The notes under the pieces are model-generated. The model did no database searches, was not told the DNA's origin, and was given only the letters and a program-made list of their open reading frames with translations. Positions 1 through 9,424 of a stretch of 42,775 bases of DNA are shown here, in pieces. The translations under genes were made by a program, and so were the position numbers. Source of the stretch: Oscillatoriales cyanobacterium. Lineage in GTDB: Bacteria > Cyanobacteriota > Cyanobacteriia > Cyanobacteriales > Microcoleaceae. The stretch lies in the NCBI GenBank assembly GCA_004294385.1, contig REAP01000048.1, positions 1 to 42,775 on the forward strand. Reading direction: 5' to 3'. Each line of letters starts with the position of its first letter. Position 1 is the first letter of the stretch.

Positions 1-229
1 AACGGTCACTGAGCGAAGTCGAAGTGGACAATTCAAAACGGTCACTGAGCGAAGTCGAAGTGGACAATTCAAAACGGTCACTGAGCGAAGTCGAAGTGTC
101 CACTTCAAAACGGTCACTGAGCGAAGTCGAAGTGGACACTTCAAAACGGTCACTGAGCGAAGTCGAAGTGGACAATTCAAAACGGTCACTGAGCCCTTCG
201 ACTACGCTCAGGATAAACTCCGTCGAAGT
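1..229. repeat. 36-bp tandem repeat array plus related palindromic unit
   Basis: Five complete head-to-tail 36-bp units run from position 1 to 180. Each carries the core ACTGAGCGAAGTCGAAGTG, and the ends vary between GGACAATTC, TCCACTTC and GGACACTTC. A sixth unit (181 on) turns into the palindromic element GAGCCCTTCGACTACGCTC, and the array ends near 229. The same palindromic element recurs at about 20245-20270. There are no unique spacers, so this is not CRISPR. The unit length is a multiple of three and the array is open in the frame of the downstream TPR-CHAT gene. The array continues off the left edge. Confidence 0.85.
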
Positions 230-2378
230 GTCCTTAAAAAATATTCAAATTACCGGGGCGCGTCTGCTTGGCGATGTATGGAGACAGCTTGGTTATTTAA
301 ATGAGTCTCAACAGTGGCTGGAAGAAGTAGAACGAGTCATTACTCAAGACGAATATCCTCAAGAAAAAGCTTTGGTTTTACTCAGTTTAGGTAATACTTA
401 CCAATCTCTGGGAAACAGAAACAAATTTTTGTCTGATTTTGATAATAACAATCCCGATCGAAATTACCAGAATGCTATAAATTACTATCGAAAAGCAGTG
501 AATTTCGCTGCAAATAATTCCTTTGTGAAAGTCCAGGCACAATTGAATTTATTAAATCTTTTAGTTAAGCCCAAAATTGGATTTGCGGTAAATGCAAAGG
601 AAATTCAACAATTGCGGTTAGAAATTCGGTCTCAATTGAGTAAGTTGCCGCGAAGTCACAAGCTAGTTTATGCGGAAGTTAGTTTGATGAATAGTTTAGT
701 TGAGCTCAATAATCAACTAGAAACTCCTAATAATGTTTCAAATTCGTCTAACTTAAATTCCGAAAAAATATCGAACTACTGTTTGCCAAATTCTGGAATT
801 GTGGATGAAAGTGTGCTGAGAAATATTGAGTCTGTGTCTTGGGGAGAAGTTGGCAAATTGGGTGCACAGGCGATCGCATTGGCTAGGGATTTGGGCGATT
901 TTAGGGCAACAGCCTATGCTTTGGGCAATTTGGGTACCGTGTATGAAAAAAATCAGCAGTGGCTAGAGGCTCAACAGTGTACGGAACAAGCTTTGTTGTT
1001 GTCGCAGAATATTCAGTTAAATGCGCCGGATCTTGCCTATCAGTGGCAGTGGCAATTGGGGCGGATTCGTCGGAATGGTGGGGCGAAGGATGTTGACGGT
1101 GCGATCGCGGCTTATACAGCTGCATTTAATACGTTACAGTCGGTACGCAACGATTTGGTGCCGATTAGTCGGGATGGACAGTTCGATTTTCGCGATAAAA
1201 TAGAACCTGTTTATCGGGAATTGGTGGACTTGTTGTTGCAGGAAAATGAGCCTAATCAAGACAATTTAAAGCAAGCTAGAAATGTGATTGAGGCGCTTCA
1301 GGTGGCTGAATTGGATAACTTTTTTAGGGAAGCTTGCATACAGCCACAAGAGGTAAACATTGACAATATAGACAAAGAAAGTGCTGTCATTTACCCGATC
1401 ATTTTAAATAATAGCTTAGAAGTTATCATCAAGTTGCCTGGTTTAGATAAACTCAAACACTACCGGACTAAGATATACTCAAAGATAGTAAAAGATGCTC
1501 TTGTCAAACTGCGTGCACAAATAGTAGATACAAATAAATCTCAGATACAAACATTGAATAAATCCTTAGAAAATATCTATACGTGGTTACTGAAACCAGC
1601 TAAGACAGATTTAGATAAAAATAATGTTAAAACCTTAGTATTTGTGCTAGATGGTGAGTTACGAAATATCCCTATGGCTGCTCTTTATGATGGATCGCGT
1701 TATCTGATAGAATCCTATAGTTTAGTTTTAGCACCAGGATTAAAATTAATAGATGCCAGACAATTCAAATTGGAAAATATCAAAATTCTAACGGCAGGAA
1801 TAAGCGAAGCACGTCAAAATTTTGCTGCCCTACCCAATGTCAAGAAAGAGCTGAAGGAAATTCAATCCCAAGTATCGAGTATTGTCTTGTTGAATTCTGA
1901 GTTTATTGATTCGTCTTTACGAGCAAAAATTAACTCGAATGAAAGTCGTATAGTTCATCTTGCCACTCATGGAAATTTTAGTTCTAACGCTGAAGATACA
2001 TTCATTATCAATTGGGATAAACGCATCAATATAAATGACCTAAATCAGTTATTACAAAGCAGAAACGAAAAGCAATCTAAGCCCATTGAATTACTGGTCT
2101 TAAGTGCTTGTCAAACAGCAGCCGGAGACAATCGGGCAACGTTAGGACTTGCAGGAGTAGCTGTGAGAGCAGGGGCACGAAGCACTTTAGCTTCTTTATG
2201 GAATATCCCTGATGATTCAACCTCTGTTTTAATGAAGCAATTTTATAAAGAGTTACTTACTAATAAGCGAACCAAAGCTGAGGCTTTGCGCCAAGCCCAG
2301 CTATTTCTATTAAAGAATCCTAGCTACAACAATCCAAAAACTTGGTCGCCCTATATCTTAGTAGGAAATTGGTTATAG
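3..2378 (+). CDS. TPR-CHAT domain caspase-like protein (5' partial)
   Basis: The frame is open to the left window edge, so the true start is outside. The GTG at 24 lies in the tandem repeat and is not a convincing start. Numbering from that GTG, residues 1-70 encode the repeat (KRSLSEVEV units), about 75-370 are TPR-like helical repeats (LLSLGNTYQSLGN, AYALGNLGTVYEKNQQWLEA), and about 480-784 form a CHAT peptidase domain. The caspase-like dyad is visible as His649 in HLATHG and Cys696 in LSACQT, followed by the typical AGVAVRAGARSTLASLW and the terminal WSPYILVGNW. CHAT enzymes are clan CD cysteine peptidases, and TPRs usually bind partners or substrates. The gene converges on the DUF928 gene with 19 bp between stops. 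A joint role with the opposite operon is inferred. Confidence 0.85.
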   Translation, partial: RSLSEVEVDNSKRSLSEVEVDNSKRSLSEVEVSTSKRSLSEVEVDTSKRSLSEVEVDNSKRSLSPSTTLRINSVEVSLKNIQITGARLLGDVWRQLGYLNESQQWLEEVERVITQDEYPQEKALVLLSLGNTYQSLGNRNKFLSDFDNNNPDRNYQNAINYYRKAVNFAANNSFVKVQAQLNLLNLLVKPKIGFAVNAKEIQQLRLEIRSQLSKLPRSHKLVYAEVSLMNSLVELNNQLETPNNVSNSSNLNSEKISNYCLPNSGIVDESVLRNIESVSWGEVGKLGAQAIALARDLGDFRATAYALGNLGTVYEKNQQWLEAQQCTEQALLLSQNIQLNAPDLAYQWQWQLGRIRRNGGAKDVDGAIAAYTAAFNTLQSVRNDLVPISRDGQFDFRDKIEPVYRELVDLLLQENEPNQDNLKQARNVIEALQVAELDNFFREACIQPQEVNIDNIDKESAVIYPIILNNSLEVIIKLPGLDKLKHYRTKIYSKIVKDALVKLRAQIVDTNKSQIQTLNKSLENIYTWLLKPAKTDLDKNNVKTLVFVLDGELRNIPMAALYDGSRYLIESYSLVLAPGLKLIDARQFKLENIKILTAGISEARQNFAALPNVKKELKEIQSQVSSIVLLNSEFIDSSLRAKINSNESRIVHLATHGNFSSNAEDTFIINWDKRININDLNQLLQSRNEKQSKPIELLVLSACQTAAGDNRATLGLAGVAVRAGARSTLASLWNIPDDSTSVLMKQFYKELLTNKRTKAEALRQAQLFLLKNPSYNNPKTWSPYILVGNWL

Positions 2379-2397
2379 TTTCACCTATTACTCTTCC

Positions 2398-3216
2398 TTA
2401 ATTTTCTGTTTTACAACATTCTACTATTGGCTCCGAGGCAATATTAGATAAGCCTATTTGCCGTAGCAGAGATGGCCAATGACCGTCATTTGGATCGGTT
2501 TTACGAATTTCTGCGGCCGCTGTTAGTGCATCATACCAAATACCATTAGCTGCTAGAATACTAATGCGATCGCTCAGTGTAGCTTTTTCTAGCTGACTCG
2601 TGAGAGCCGGATTGGAAAAATTGACTCTCTTGATTATACCAGTAACTGACAGGGGTGGTTGTCCCTGTTGGCAATAAATCTTGAAATACCACCGATACTG
2701 CCGATCGATTTGTAAGAAAACTGATGATGGTAATGATATTTGAACAACTCCTGGTTTCCCACTTAGAGTAAAGGAAGCTTCATATACTGGTTTATTTTCC
2801 CCATCTTCAAGGACAAACTTACCAGAAAATTTAGACTGATAAGGCACATAAAACCAAAGAGTAGGATTAGCAGAAACCGTTAATCCCCAAACAGGGGTTA
2901 AATCTTTGATCTCATAAACTGGAACCAATGCCGTCAGAGGCTTTTGTTCAGATCCCGTAGACTGATTGGCAACATCCTGACAGCCTCTTGAGCCTCCATC
3001 ACTTCGATTACCTGAGTTTTCTACATCAGTTGGTGGTGATGGTGGCGCCTTGAACAATGGTTCCTTGAATTGTGTGCTTGAGTTGGTAGTGGGGCGTTGT
3101 CCAACAATGACAGCCCTAGCTGACTGCATCTCTAATTTAATCAAGCCGAGCGTTAAAAAATTTATAGCCAAAAATCCGGTCAGTTGTTTAAGCAATGAGT
3201 AAATTTTAGCCAACAT
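2398..3216 (-). CDS. DUF928 family exported protein
   Basis: This 272-aa protein is the last gene of the minus-strand sigma-DUF1822-CHASE2-DUF928 operon, 15 bp after the CHASE2 gene. The N-terminus (about residues 8-35) is a hydrophobic segment ending in an ARA-type signal peptidase site, so it is probably exported or periplasmic. The central part has the DUF928 pattern: WFYVPYQ, a strand-rich region, then RQYRWYFKIYC and the GIIKRV motif. It also carries a Ser/Pro/Gly-rich low-complexity linker at about 45-85. The biochemical function of DUF928 is unknown. The family is known to me mainly from cyanobacteria, beside CHASE2 and CHAT-type genes, which fits this context. No strong Shine-Dalgarno was seen at ATG 3216. 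Confidence 0.82.
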   Translation of the reverse strand: MLAKIYSLLKQLTGFLAINFLTLGLIKLEMQSARAVIVGQRPTTNSSTQFKEPLFKAPPSPPTDVENSGNRSDGGSRGCQDVANQSTGSEQKPLTALVPVYEIKDLTPVWGLTVSANPTLWFYVPYQSKFSGKFVLEDGENKPVYEASFTLSGKPGVVQISLPSSVFLQIDRQYRWYFKIYCQQGQPPLSVTGIIKRVNFSNPALTSQLEKATLSDRISILAANGIWYDALTAAAEIRKTDPNDGHWPSLLRQIGLSNIASEPIVECCKTEN

Positions 3217-3231
3217 TCCACACTCTTCAAT

Positions 3232-5598
3232 TTAGTTTGCTGTCTTTTGAGACCGATTATATACTAGGACAGCAAAACTTGTACCAACTAAAGCCAAACC
3301 CGAAGGAATCAATGGCACCCAACCACTTTGGGTAAAGAAAATCCAGCAAACACCATATAATATAGCAATGCTTGTACCTGTGACAATTATTAGATATTGT
3401 TTCGACTGATAGCGCCAAGCGATCGCACCACCAACAACACCCCATCCCAAAATCCACAACCCATCTACCCAAAAATCCCACCACCAAATTAGAGGCCTTC
3501 CATCTAAAGCAGCACTGATAAGTTGACTAACCATTTGGGCGTGAATAATGATACTAGGCAATTTTTGGTAATTTTCTTGGTTTGTACTATAAGGAGTGGG
3601 ATAATAAGATTTAAAACTTTCAGCGCTAGTACCAATCAAAACAATTTTATCTTTAACATCATCAGGTTTAAGCTGACCATTGAGAACTTGTGCCAGGGTG
3701 ACTCTTGAAATTACGTCTGAAGGTGAACGATAGGAGCGGTAGTTGAGCAATATTTCGTAGGCTCTATCATCTATTTTGTGATAACCACCCATATGTTCTC
3801 GCAACCGTTTTAAATGTGCCTTGCCTAATTGCAACTCTCCTTTGTTATATTTAGGAGAGATACCATTTGTTAGATCCAAATATCGAAATGCTAGTTGAGC
3901 GCTGAAGGCATACTCAGCATCACAAATTGTAGCTTCATCTGGTTTTAAAGCAATAAGATGGCGGCGGATAATACCGTCGAAATCTACAGAAAAATCATTA
4001 AAGCCTATTCGTTCTTTACCATCTTTTTCTGGGATATTAAGTGGTGGTTTAGTACCTAAATTTGCTCGACTACGATTGGGAGATTTACAAAATGCGATCA
4101 AATTTTTTGAATTCTTTATTTTAGCCATTAAAGGCAAGTTTGGGTCGATTTCAAAATCGTAAGTAATTCCCAAACCAATTACTTTTGCTTGATATTTTTG
4201 CAATTTGTCTAACGTTAAATTGAGAGCCATTTCCGATAAGGAACCTTTTTTATCTTTCTGCTGCGGTAGGTAAAGATCGGCTTCAGTAACTTCAATTACT
4301 AAAACTCGTTTTTCTTTTCGTTCCGTTGGACGAATTTGCAACATTTTGTCATAACTTTGCAATTCCAATGTTTGCAAAATTCCCATCCACCGCACTCCCA
4401 TCACAGCGCCCGTGACTAGCACACTAGCCACCAACACAGCCCGAAGATTGCCCCAAATCGAAACACGCTGACGCTCTTCCTCATTCCCCCTCAGCAACTC
4501 ATCCCAAGTGGGAGACTCCACAGCCGGATGCTCATAAATCATCGGTAGCCAACTAGCAAAGGGATATTCACCCTCCATCCCGTGCAGCTTTTTTCGCGCG
4601 TCCATAACTGAGTCCGGCAAAGATTTATTCTCTCTAGCAAATGCCTGTAGAAAATACTCCAAAAACTTCTGAGCAACTTCATCCGGCACTCGTTCTCGCA
4701 TCGCAATCACCGCTGGAATTTGCAAAGAAGCCAGTTCCTTGACTAATCCCATGCCATCACAAGAATTGAAAATTGCTAATTTCAAACCATGCTTAATCGC
4801 ATTTTCTAAACCATACTTTAAATCTTTAATCGATATACTTTCAGTTTCACTCAGAGCCAACATACCTTGACTGTAATCATATTTGCTCGAACTATGACCT
4901 GCGAAAAATAAAATATCCCAATTCTGCTCCCATAACTGCTGATTAAGCTGGGTACTATTAATAGCTACCTTAGTAGTAATCTCGGCGTTAAGATCGACAA
5001 TTGATTGCTTTAATAACAGCAAGTCTGCATCAGTATCTATGCCTATACTATATCCCAAAATTACTAAAATTCTAATTACATCTTGAGAATTAATTAACTG
5101 GGTATTAGATATTGCTTGAAAACTGCTAATCACAGGTTCAACTTCAAACTGTTGAAATTTCTCCCATAAATGCCAAGGCAAACCCCATAAATTGACATCA
5201 TCTGTTTGAATAATGAACCTGACATTAGACTTGTCTTGGTGTTTAGCTTTCTCGTGACTTAATACTTCTATGATTTTATCTCGAATTGGCTGAAAAAGAC
5301 TATCCCCAGAAGTGAGCCAGGTATTAATATTATTTTCTAGGGTATCTCCTAATTCTTTGATCGAGTAATGTACAATTTTACCCTTGTTGATATGCTCTAA
5401 TTTGCGAGAAGAACCTAAATCACAATCTCTTCGACAGGTGTTAAAATGGTCATAGCTTTTCCTCAAATCTTGAGCTGGGGGTAAGTGCCCGCTAATTTGA
5501 AAATTCATAGAGTTAATGCTATCACCGATTCTGAGGGTGACAGGATAGCGTTGGTTTCTATCAAGATTGCGTATTTCCAAAATTACGAGCTTGCTCAT
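3232..5598 (-). CDS. CHAT-CHASE2 membrane sensor protein
   Basis: The 788 residues hold, in order, an N-terminal region, a CHAT-type caspase-like domain (about 120-345) with the candidate dyad His235 (FFAGHSSS) and Cys280 (FNSCDG), a transmembrane helix (about 384-404), an extracytoplasmic CHASE2 sensor domain (about 405-690, KRVLVIEVTEADL and KDKIVLIGTSAESF), and three C-terminal transmembrane segments (about 705-785). CHASE2 is a known extracytoplasmic sensory domain normally joined to kinases or cyclases; here the cytoplasmic effector appears to be a protease. ATG 5598 is preceded by GGGAGG about 10 nt upstream. The gene follows the DUF1822 gene by 28 bp. Signal-gated proteolysis is inferred; ligand and substrate are unknown. 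Confidence 0.85.
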   Translation of the reverse strand: MSKLVILEIRNLDRNQRYPVTLRIGDSINSMNFQISGHLPPAQDLRKSYDHFNTCRRDCDLGSSRKLEHINKGKIVHYSIKELGDTLENNINTWLTSGDSLFQPIRDKIIEVLSHEKAKHQDKSNVRFIIQTDDVNLWGLPWHLWEKFQQFEVEPVISSFQAISNTQLINSQDVIRILVILGYSIGIDTDADLLLLKQSIVDLNAEITTKVAINSTQLNQQLWEQNWDILFFAGHSSSKYDYSQGMLALSETESISIKDLKYGLENAIKHGLKLAIFNSCDGMGLVKELASLQIPAVIAMRERVPDEVAQKFLEYFLQAFARENKSLPDSVMDARKKLHGMEGEYPFASWLPMIYEHPAVESPTWDELLRGNEEERQRVSIWGNLRAVLVASVLVTGAVMGVRWMGILQTLELQSYDKMLQIRPTERKEKRVLVIEVTEADLYLPQQKDKKGSLSEMALNLTLDKLQKYQAKVIGLGITYDFEIDPNLPLMAKIKNSKNLIAFCKSPNRSRANLGTKPPLNIPEKDGKERIGFNDFSVDFDGIIRRHLIALKPDEATICDAEYAFSAQLAFRYLDLTNGISPKYNKGELQLGKAHLKRLREHMGGYHKIDDRAYEILLNYRSYRSPSDVISRVTLAQVLNGQLKPDDVKDKIVLIGTSAESFKSYYPTPYSTNQENYQKLPSIIIHAQMVSQLISAALDGRPLIWWWDFWVDGLWILGWGVVGGAIAWRYQSKQYLIIVTGTSIAILYGVCWIFFTQSGWVPLIPSGLALVGTSFAVLVYNRSQKTAN

Positions 5599-5626
5599 AG
5601 CCTTTGACCTCCCGATCCTAATTTAG

Positions 5627-7117
5627 TTAAATGGTAAAATCTTCTGTGATGCTAAATCCGTCGCAAGCGACTTTTACCTGGAAATAATCGCCGACAGCAG
5701 CCGTAAATTCATAGTTTGGGATATTCTTTCTAGAATTCTGAGCCTTTTCTTTCCAGAAAATTTTGCCTTCTTCATCTAGGATAATTAATTCGAGATTTGG
5801 CGGCAGAGTTTTCGATGTTGTTGATGGGACGGGTAATACGCGCAACTCAATATTAGTTTTATCGGTTCCTTGAGGTAACAAAGTTATTTCAAGTAAAACG
5901 CGAACAGTATCAAGCTGTATTGTTAATTCCATAATCTTACCAATTCTCACCCCCGCAGTGGAATTTTTGGGGTCAAGTTTTCCCAAACTCACAGCAGCTT
6001 GGCGTCGTAAGGTATCATTTTCGGTAGTTTGCAGAAAATCAGTCAATGCTGAAATTGCCTCCTGATTTCCAGGCTCAACGGAACCTAATAAGTCCGCAGC
6101 CCGCAATTGATTCCATTTATTACGATCGCGCAATAAGTCAAGCAATGTAGGAATTCCCTTCTGCTTACTAGAAACACCATCGCGATAGCCTCCACCTTCG
6201 ATCGCATAAATGAAATCAGGCTCTAAAATTCCCAACTTTTCCTTGATTTTGTCAGCCATCTCCCACCCAACTTGAATATAAGTATTTAGTCGCTGAATCA
6301 AATTTGCTTCACTTTGAACCACCACAGAGGGCGCAGCAGCTAATACTGTTTCCTGTACTGGTTCCTGAATAATTCCTAAACGCTGATTATACAGTTCTTG
6401 CCTGTATTCATCATTGGTCAAGAAAGATGCCCACTGTTCAAACGGAACTAGCAGCCGGGGAGAATATACCGCTGAATTACCCAAAGTATGTAATAATTCA
6501 GTCGATTCCACCTCAGATAAGCTTGGCAAGGGTGAGACTTTTTGCTGCAAATTTAACCCCAGAGTTATGTCCATCACAACCAGAGATTTGGTTAATTTCT
6601 GTGTTGGTAGAGCATAAGTGCGATCGCCCGTATTATACCTACTTTCATGCTTCAGTTGGCGGTGCGTCGCAAACCCCAAAACTTCCATCCAGCACTCCCC
6701 ATCATCATCACCATTCAAATTCATCTGCACCGGCAGGTAATAATCAGCAGTCCAATTAGGAATGTCAACCCATTCCTGCGGTACAGAAAATTCTTCCAAA
6801 TTTCCCTCATCACTAGGAATTAACACTAATCTAGTATCACCAATTTCGATAGCGGTTCCGTTCAACAATTCCCAGATATTAGCAGGATTATGCCAAACTG
6901 AAGGTTGAGGCAATTCTTCTTCTGCTAACAACTCTGTAATCCACTGCATAAAAGGCTTTAAACAAACGCCATTGAGATAGGCATTGTAACGAGAAATTGG
7001 ATTAGAATGCTCTTGAGCTTGATACCAAGCAGTATCTTGGTCTCCTTGGTCAATTTTTAACCGCACGAGGCAAGAATCACTAGAATCAACGAGTTGTAAT
7101 TTGGTTAAGTCAAACAT
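5627..7117 (-). CDS. DUF1822 family protein with HEAT-like repeats
   Basis: This 496-aa soluble protein opens with the DUF1822 signature (MFDLTKLQLVDSSD, then AWYQAQ and RYNAYLNG). About residues 310-390 hold HEAT-like repeats (LLDLLRDRNKWNQLRAADLL, LRRQAAVSLGKLDP), and the C-terminus is beta-rich. DUF1822 has no established activity but recurs in cyanobacteria next to sigma-like factors and CHASE2 proteins. The start is well supported: AAGGAG lies 9 nt upstream of the ATG, inside the last codons of the sigma-factor gene (4 bp between stop and start), so translation is probably coupled to it. A scaffold or sigma-binding role is possible but only inferred from position. Confidence 0.82.
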   Translation of the reverse strand: MFDLTKLQLVDSSDSCLVRLKIDQGDQDTAWYQAQEHSNPISRYNAYLNGVCLKPFMQWITELLAEEELPQPSVWHNPANIWELLNGTAIEIGDTRLVLIPSDEGNLEEFSVPQEWVDIPNWTADYYLPVQMNLNGDDDGECWMEVLGFATHRQLKHESRYNTGDRTYALPTQKLTKSLVVMDITLGLNLQQKVSPLPSLSEVESTELLHTLGNSAVYSPRLLVPFEQWASFLTNDEYRQELYNQRLGIIQEPVQETVLAAAPSVVVQSEANLIQRLNTYIQVGWEMADKIKEKLGILEPDFIYAIEGGGYRDGVSSKQKGIPTLLDLLRDRNKWNQLRAADLLGSVEPGNQEAISALTDFLQTTENDTLRRQAAVSLGKLDPKNSTAGVRIGKIMELTIQLDTVRVLLEITLLPQGTDKTNIELRVLPVPSTTSKTLPPNLELIILDEEGKIFWKEKAQNSRKNIPNYEFTAAVGDYFQVKVACDGFSITEDFTI

Positions 7118-7121
7118 TGGT

Positions 7122-8789
7122 TTATTCTCCTTTTTCAGTAAGTGTCAAATTTTGTAAGCATTCTTCGACAATTTTATCAATTATCTGGCTGGTAGCTTCA
7201 CCCTCTAAAGATAGATTGAGAGTTCGACAAGCCGCCGAGATTTTAGAGTGATAAAAACTCTTTAGCCACTCTTCCACACACTCCTTTTCCCAATGAGGCA
7301 GTTCCTTGATTAAATGTGCCTGTAACTTGTGCTGAGAGACAGCAATTATGGCATTCACCTCTAACAAACTCATCCCAATTTGATTGGCAATGTTCTGTTC
7401 ATTTACCTTTTCGTCGCCATAGCGCAGAAACAAAACCTGTCTCTCTGAATAATCAAGTTCTTGTACTGCTTCAACTAAAGCTCCTTCAAGTAACTCCGAA
7501 TTCCGAGGTGATTGAAAACTTTTATGTAGCCATTCAACCACATAATTTCTCACCCATCGATCGGGTTGTGATTTTTGGATTAAGGTGTTTAGGAGTTTTT
7601 TCTTGATAGTATTAAGACGACGAGAAATGGCAGACTGGCTTACTTGTAATTGAATTTCAATTTGCTTTTGGTTAAGGCCAGCACCGTAATAAAGCAGGAG
7701 AATTTGGTGTTGATCGAGTCTAAGGCGATCGAGTTCTTTGTAGAAAGCAGATTTAGTTTCCTCAAACCGTGGATTTGCTTCTGAATCAGATTCTTCAGCT
7801 CCGAGACTAATGTCTTCGGAATCTGAGTCATCCGAGCATCCATCATTGTCTTGCTGCTTATTTTTTTTGCGTTTTTGATCAATATCTTCAGAGCTATAAA
7901 TGGTAGGTTTTTCGTATTTTCGTAAGGCATCAATACAGGTGTTCATCCAAGCTTGCATTTGTTCTCCGCTAATATTTGAGCCTGCGGATACTTCATGGGG
8001 AGCTGAAGAAATAAACTTTTCTGCATTGTAAGATTCAGCCGCAGCTTGAAAGTCTTCGCTGTCAGGATCTAACCATTTATCCCCCGATCTTCTCAGCATG
8101 GGATTCTGAACTTTGTTAAATTTATAAACCGGCTCAAAGCATTTGCGCCCAAAGATATATTGAGAGATTTTAGCTTCTGGAATTCCATATCTTTCCAGCG
8201 CTTCCCGGAGCTTTATTTCTGATTTTTCAACTACCAGTCGCCACGATGAATATTTACAAATATCTTCTTGATTCTGTATCTCCTTAATCAAAATATTTTC
8301 AATGTAAGTCTTTAGAGAAGCTTGACTAGAATCATAGGATTTTAATAATTTGACAATCTTGTCATAATTGTGAATAAAAATGCGAGCTGATGATAGATAA
8401 TCGTCCCAAGACCGAATTTTTGATTTAGACCATACTTCTCTGGCTGCATAATAGCAGCTTGTTTCAAGATAACTCCTGACATGGCCTAGGGCTAATTGTT
8501 TCCTATCTGGGCGTTCCCATTGTTGCACAGTAGGTGAAGCATCAATTGCTAGGTCTCTCCAAAATTCTAGTATATTTATGATGTCATTAGACTGGGAACA
8601 AAACTGTGCGAACACCTCGTTATTTTTTTTGTACAACTCAAAGTTTCGCTTGAGACGAGTGTCGTTTTTCCACTCAAAAAATTCATGATAATTATCAGTC
8701 TTCAAGATAAAATGGGTGCAAAAAACGTCGCTGTCATTTAGACGTTCTGGTAATCTGGGAATGTTTTCCTGGTTAGAGGATTTGGACAT
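7122..8789 (-). CDS. Sigma-70 family-like RNA polymerase sigma factor (large cyanobacterial type)
   Basis: The frame opens at 8909, but ATG 8789 is preferred: GGAG stands 11 nt upstream, and the longer N-terminus looks like translated intergenic DNA. The resulting 555-aa protein has a region-2-like helical segment (about 100-190: RSYLETSCYYAAREVW, then LKTYIENILIKEI), a very acidic Ser/Asp-rich linker (about 315-345), and two successive region-4-like helix-turn-helix segments: about 352-400 (GLNQKQIEIQLQVSQSAISR) and about 442-492 (QNIANQIGMSLLEVNAI). This heads the operon and may direct its expression. The family is seen in cyanobacteria with DUF1822 partners. It differs from housekeeping sigma factors by lacking an obvious region 1.2/2.4 signature, so true promoter recognition is unproven. 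Confidence 0.78.
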   Translation of the reverse strand: MSKSSNQENIPRLPERLNDSDVFCTHFILKTDNYHEFFEWKNDTRLKRNFELYKKNNEVFAQFCSQSNDIINILEFWRDLAIDASPTVQQWERPDRKQLALGHVRSYLETSCYYAAREVWSKSKIRSWDDYLSSARIFIHNYDKIVKLLKSYDSSQASLKTYIENILIKEIQNQEDICKYSSWRLVVEKSEIKLREALERYGIPEAKISQYIFGRKCFEPVYKFNKVQNPMLRRSGDKWLDPDSEDFQAAAESYNAEKFISSAPHEVSAGSNISGEQMQAWMNTCIDALRKYEKPTIYSSEDIDQKRKKNKQQDNDGCSDDSDSEDISLGAEESDSEANPRFEETKSAFYKELDRLRLDQHQILLLYYGAGLNQKQIEIQLQVSQSAISRRLNTIKKKLLNTLIQKSQPDRWVRNYVVEWLHKSFQSPRNSELLEGALVEAVQELDYSERQVLFLRYGDEKVNEQNIANQIGMSLLEVNAIIAVSQHKLQAHLIKELPHWEKECVEEWLKSFYHSKISAACRTLNLSLEGEATSQIIDKIVEECLQNLTLTEKGE

Positions 8790-8916
8790 CTTGGGTAATT
8801 CTCCAATAATGATCGTAAGAAAAGAATTTAAGGCTGATGCACTGTTAACAGTTAACTTGATTTTACCAGGATAATGAAACGCGGATTTGAGATTAAAGGG
8901 CGATCGCACGGGGAAC

Positions 8917-8984
8917 TAAAACCCGGTTTCTGTGTGAATATTGGTCTAAAAAATCGATGATTGCGGAAGAAACCGGGTTTTTTA
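8917..8984. repeat. Dispersed inverted repeat, AAACCCGGTTTCT family
   Basis: Arms TAAAACCCGGTTTCT (8917-8931) and AGAAACCGGGTTTTTTA (8968-8984) are inverted copies around a 36-nt loop. A second member with the same arms lies at 12928-12991, so this is a dispersed family. Confidence 0.8.
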
Positions 8985-9304
8985 GCCTTAGTCAGGTGTG
9001 AGCGATCGATCGGCTGTGAGAGTAGCTTGAGCATAGTGGCTGCGGTGCTGTGTGTGTGTACTATTTAACTTATTGGGATGACCGATCGCAATTTATGAGG
9101 GTTGCTCTCAGTTTTTTCCCTAACATTCTCTCTGAGGAAGCGGTCTTTAGTGCATCACTCGGTGGCTCTAAGGAGCTGAAACTCTCTGAGGATATGACTT
9201 TCAAGATATAAATGATTTAATTATATTCTCAATAATTGTGCATTATTGAAAATAAATAATATTTTTTAAATTTCAAAACTGATCAAATCCTATCCCCTAT
9301 CCCC

Positions 9305-9424
9305 CCAGGGCTGTTTCATTCTCTGTAGGGGCAAACCCCCCGTGGTTGCCCCGATATTTGAAACACCGATTCCATCGTCCGTGGAGGGGGCGGGCACGGG
9401 GGCACCGCCCCTACAAAACCCTGG
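9305..9424. repeat. GC-rich dispersed inverted repeat (TGTAGGGGC type)
   Basis: The outer arms are CCAGGG (9305-9310) and CCCTGG (9419-9424). The inner arms are TGTAGGGGC (from 9324) and GCCCCTACA (9407-9415). The inside is rich in C- and G-runs (GGGGGCGGGCACGGGGGCAC), unlike the surrounding AT-rich DNA. This is typical of intergenic repeats in filamentous cyanobacteria. Confidence 0.7.

Noticed and set aside
1..229. CRISPR array
   Set aside because: Units follow one another without unique spacers, and the sequence is shared with dispersed repeats.
901..1125. Minus-strand 74-aa ORF
   Set aside because: Shadow of the TPR-CHAT gene with no homology and no ribosome site.
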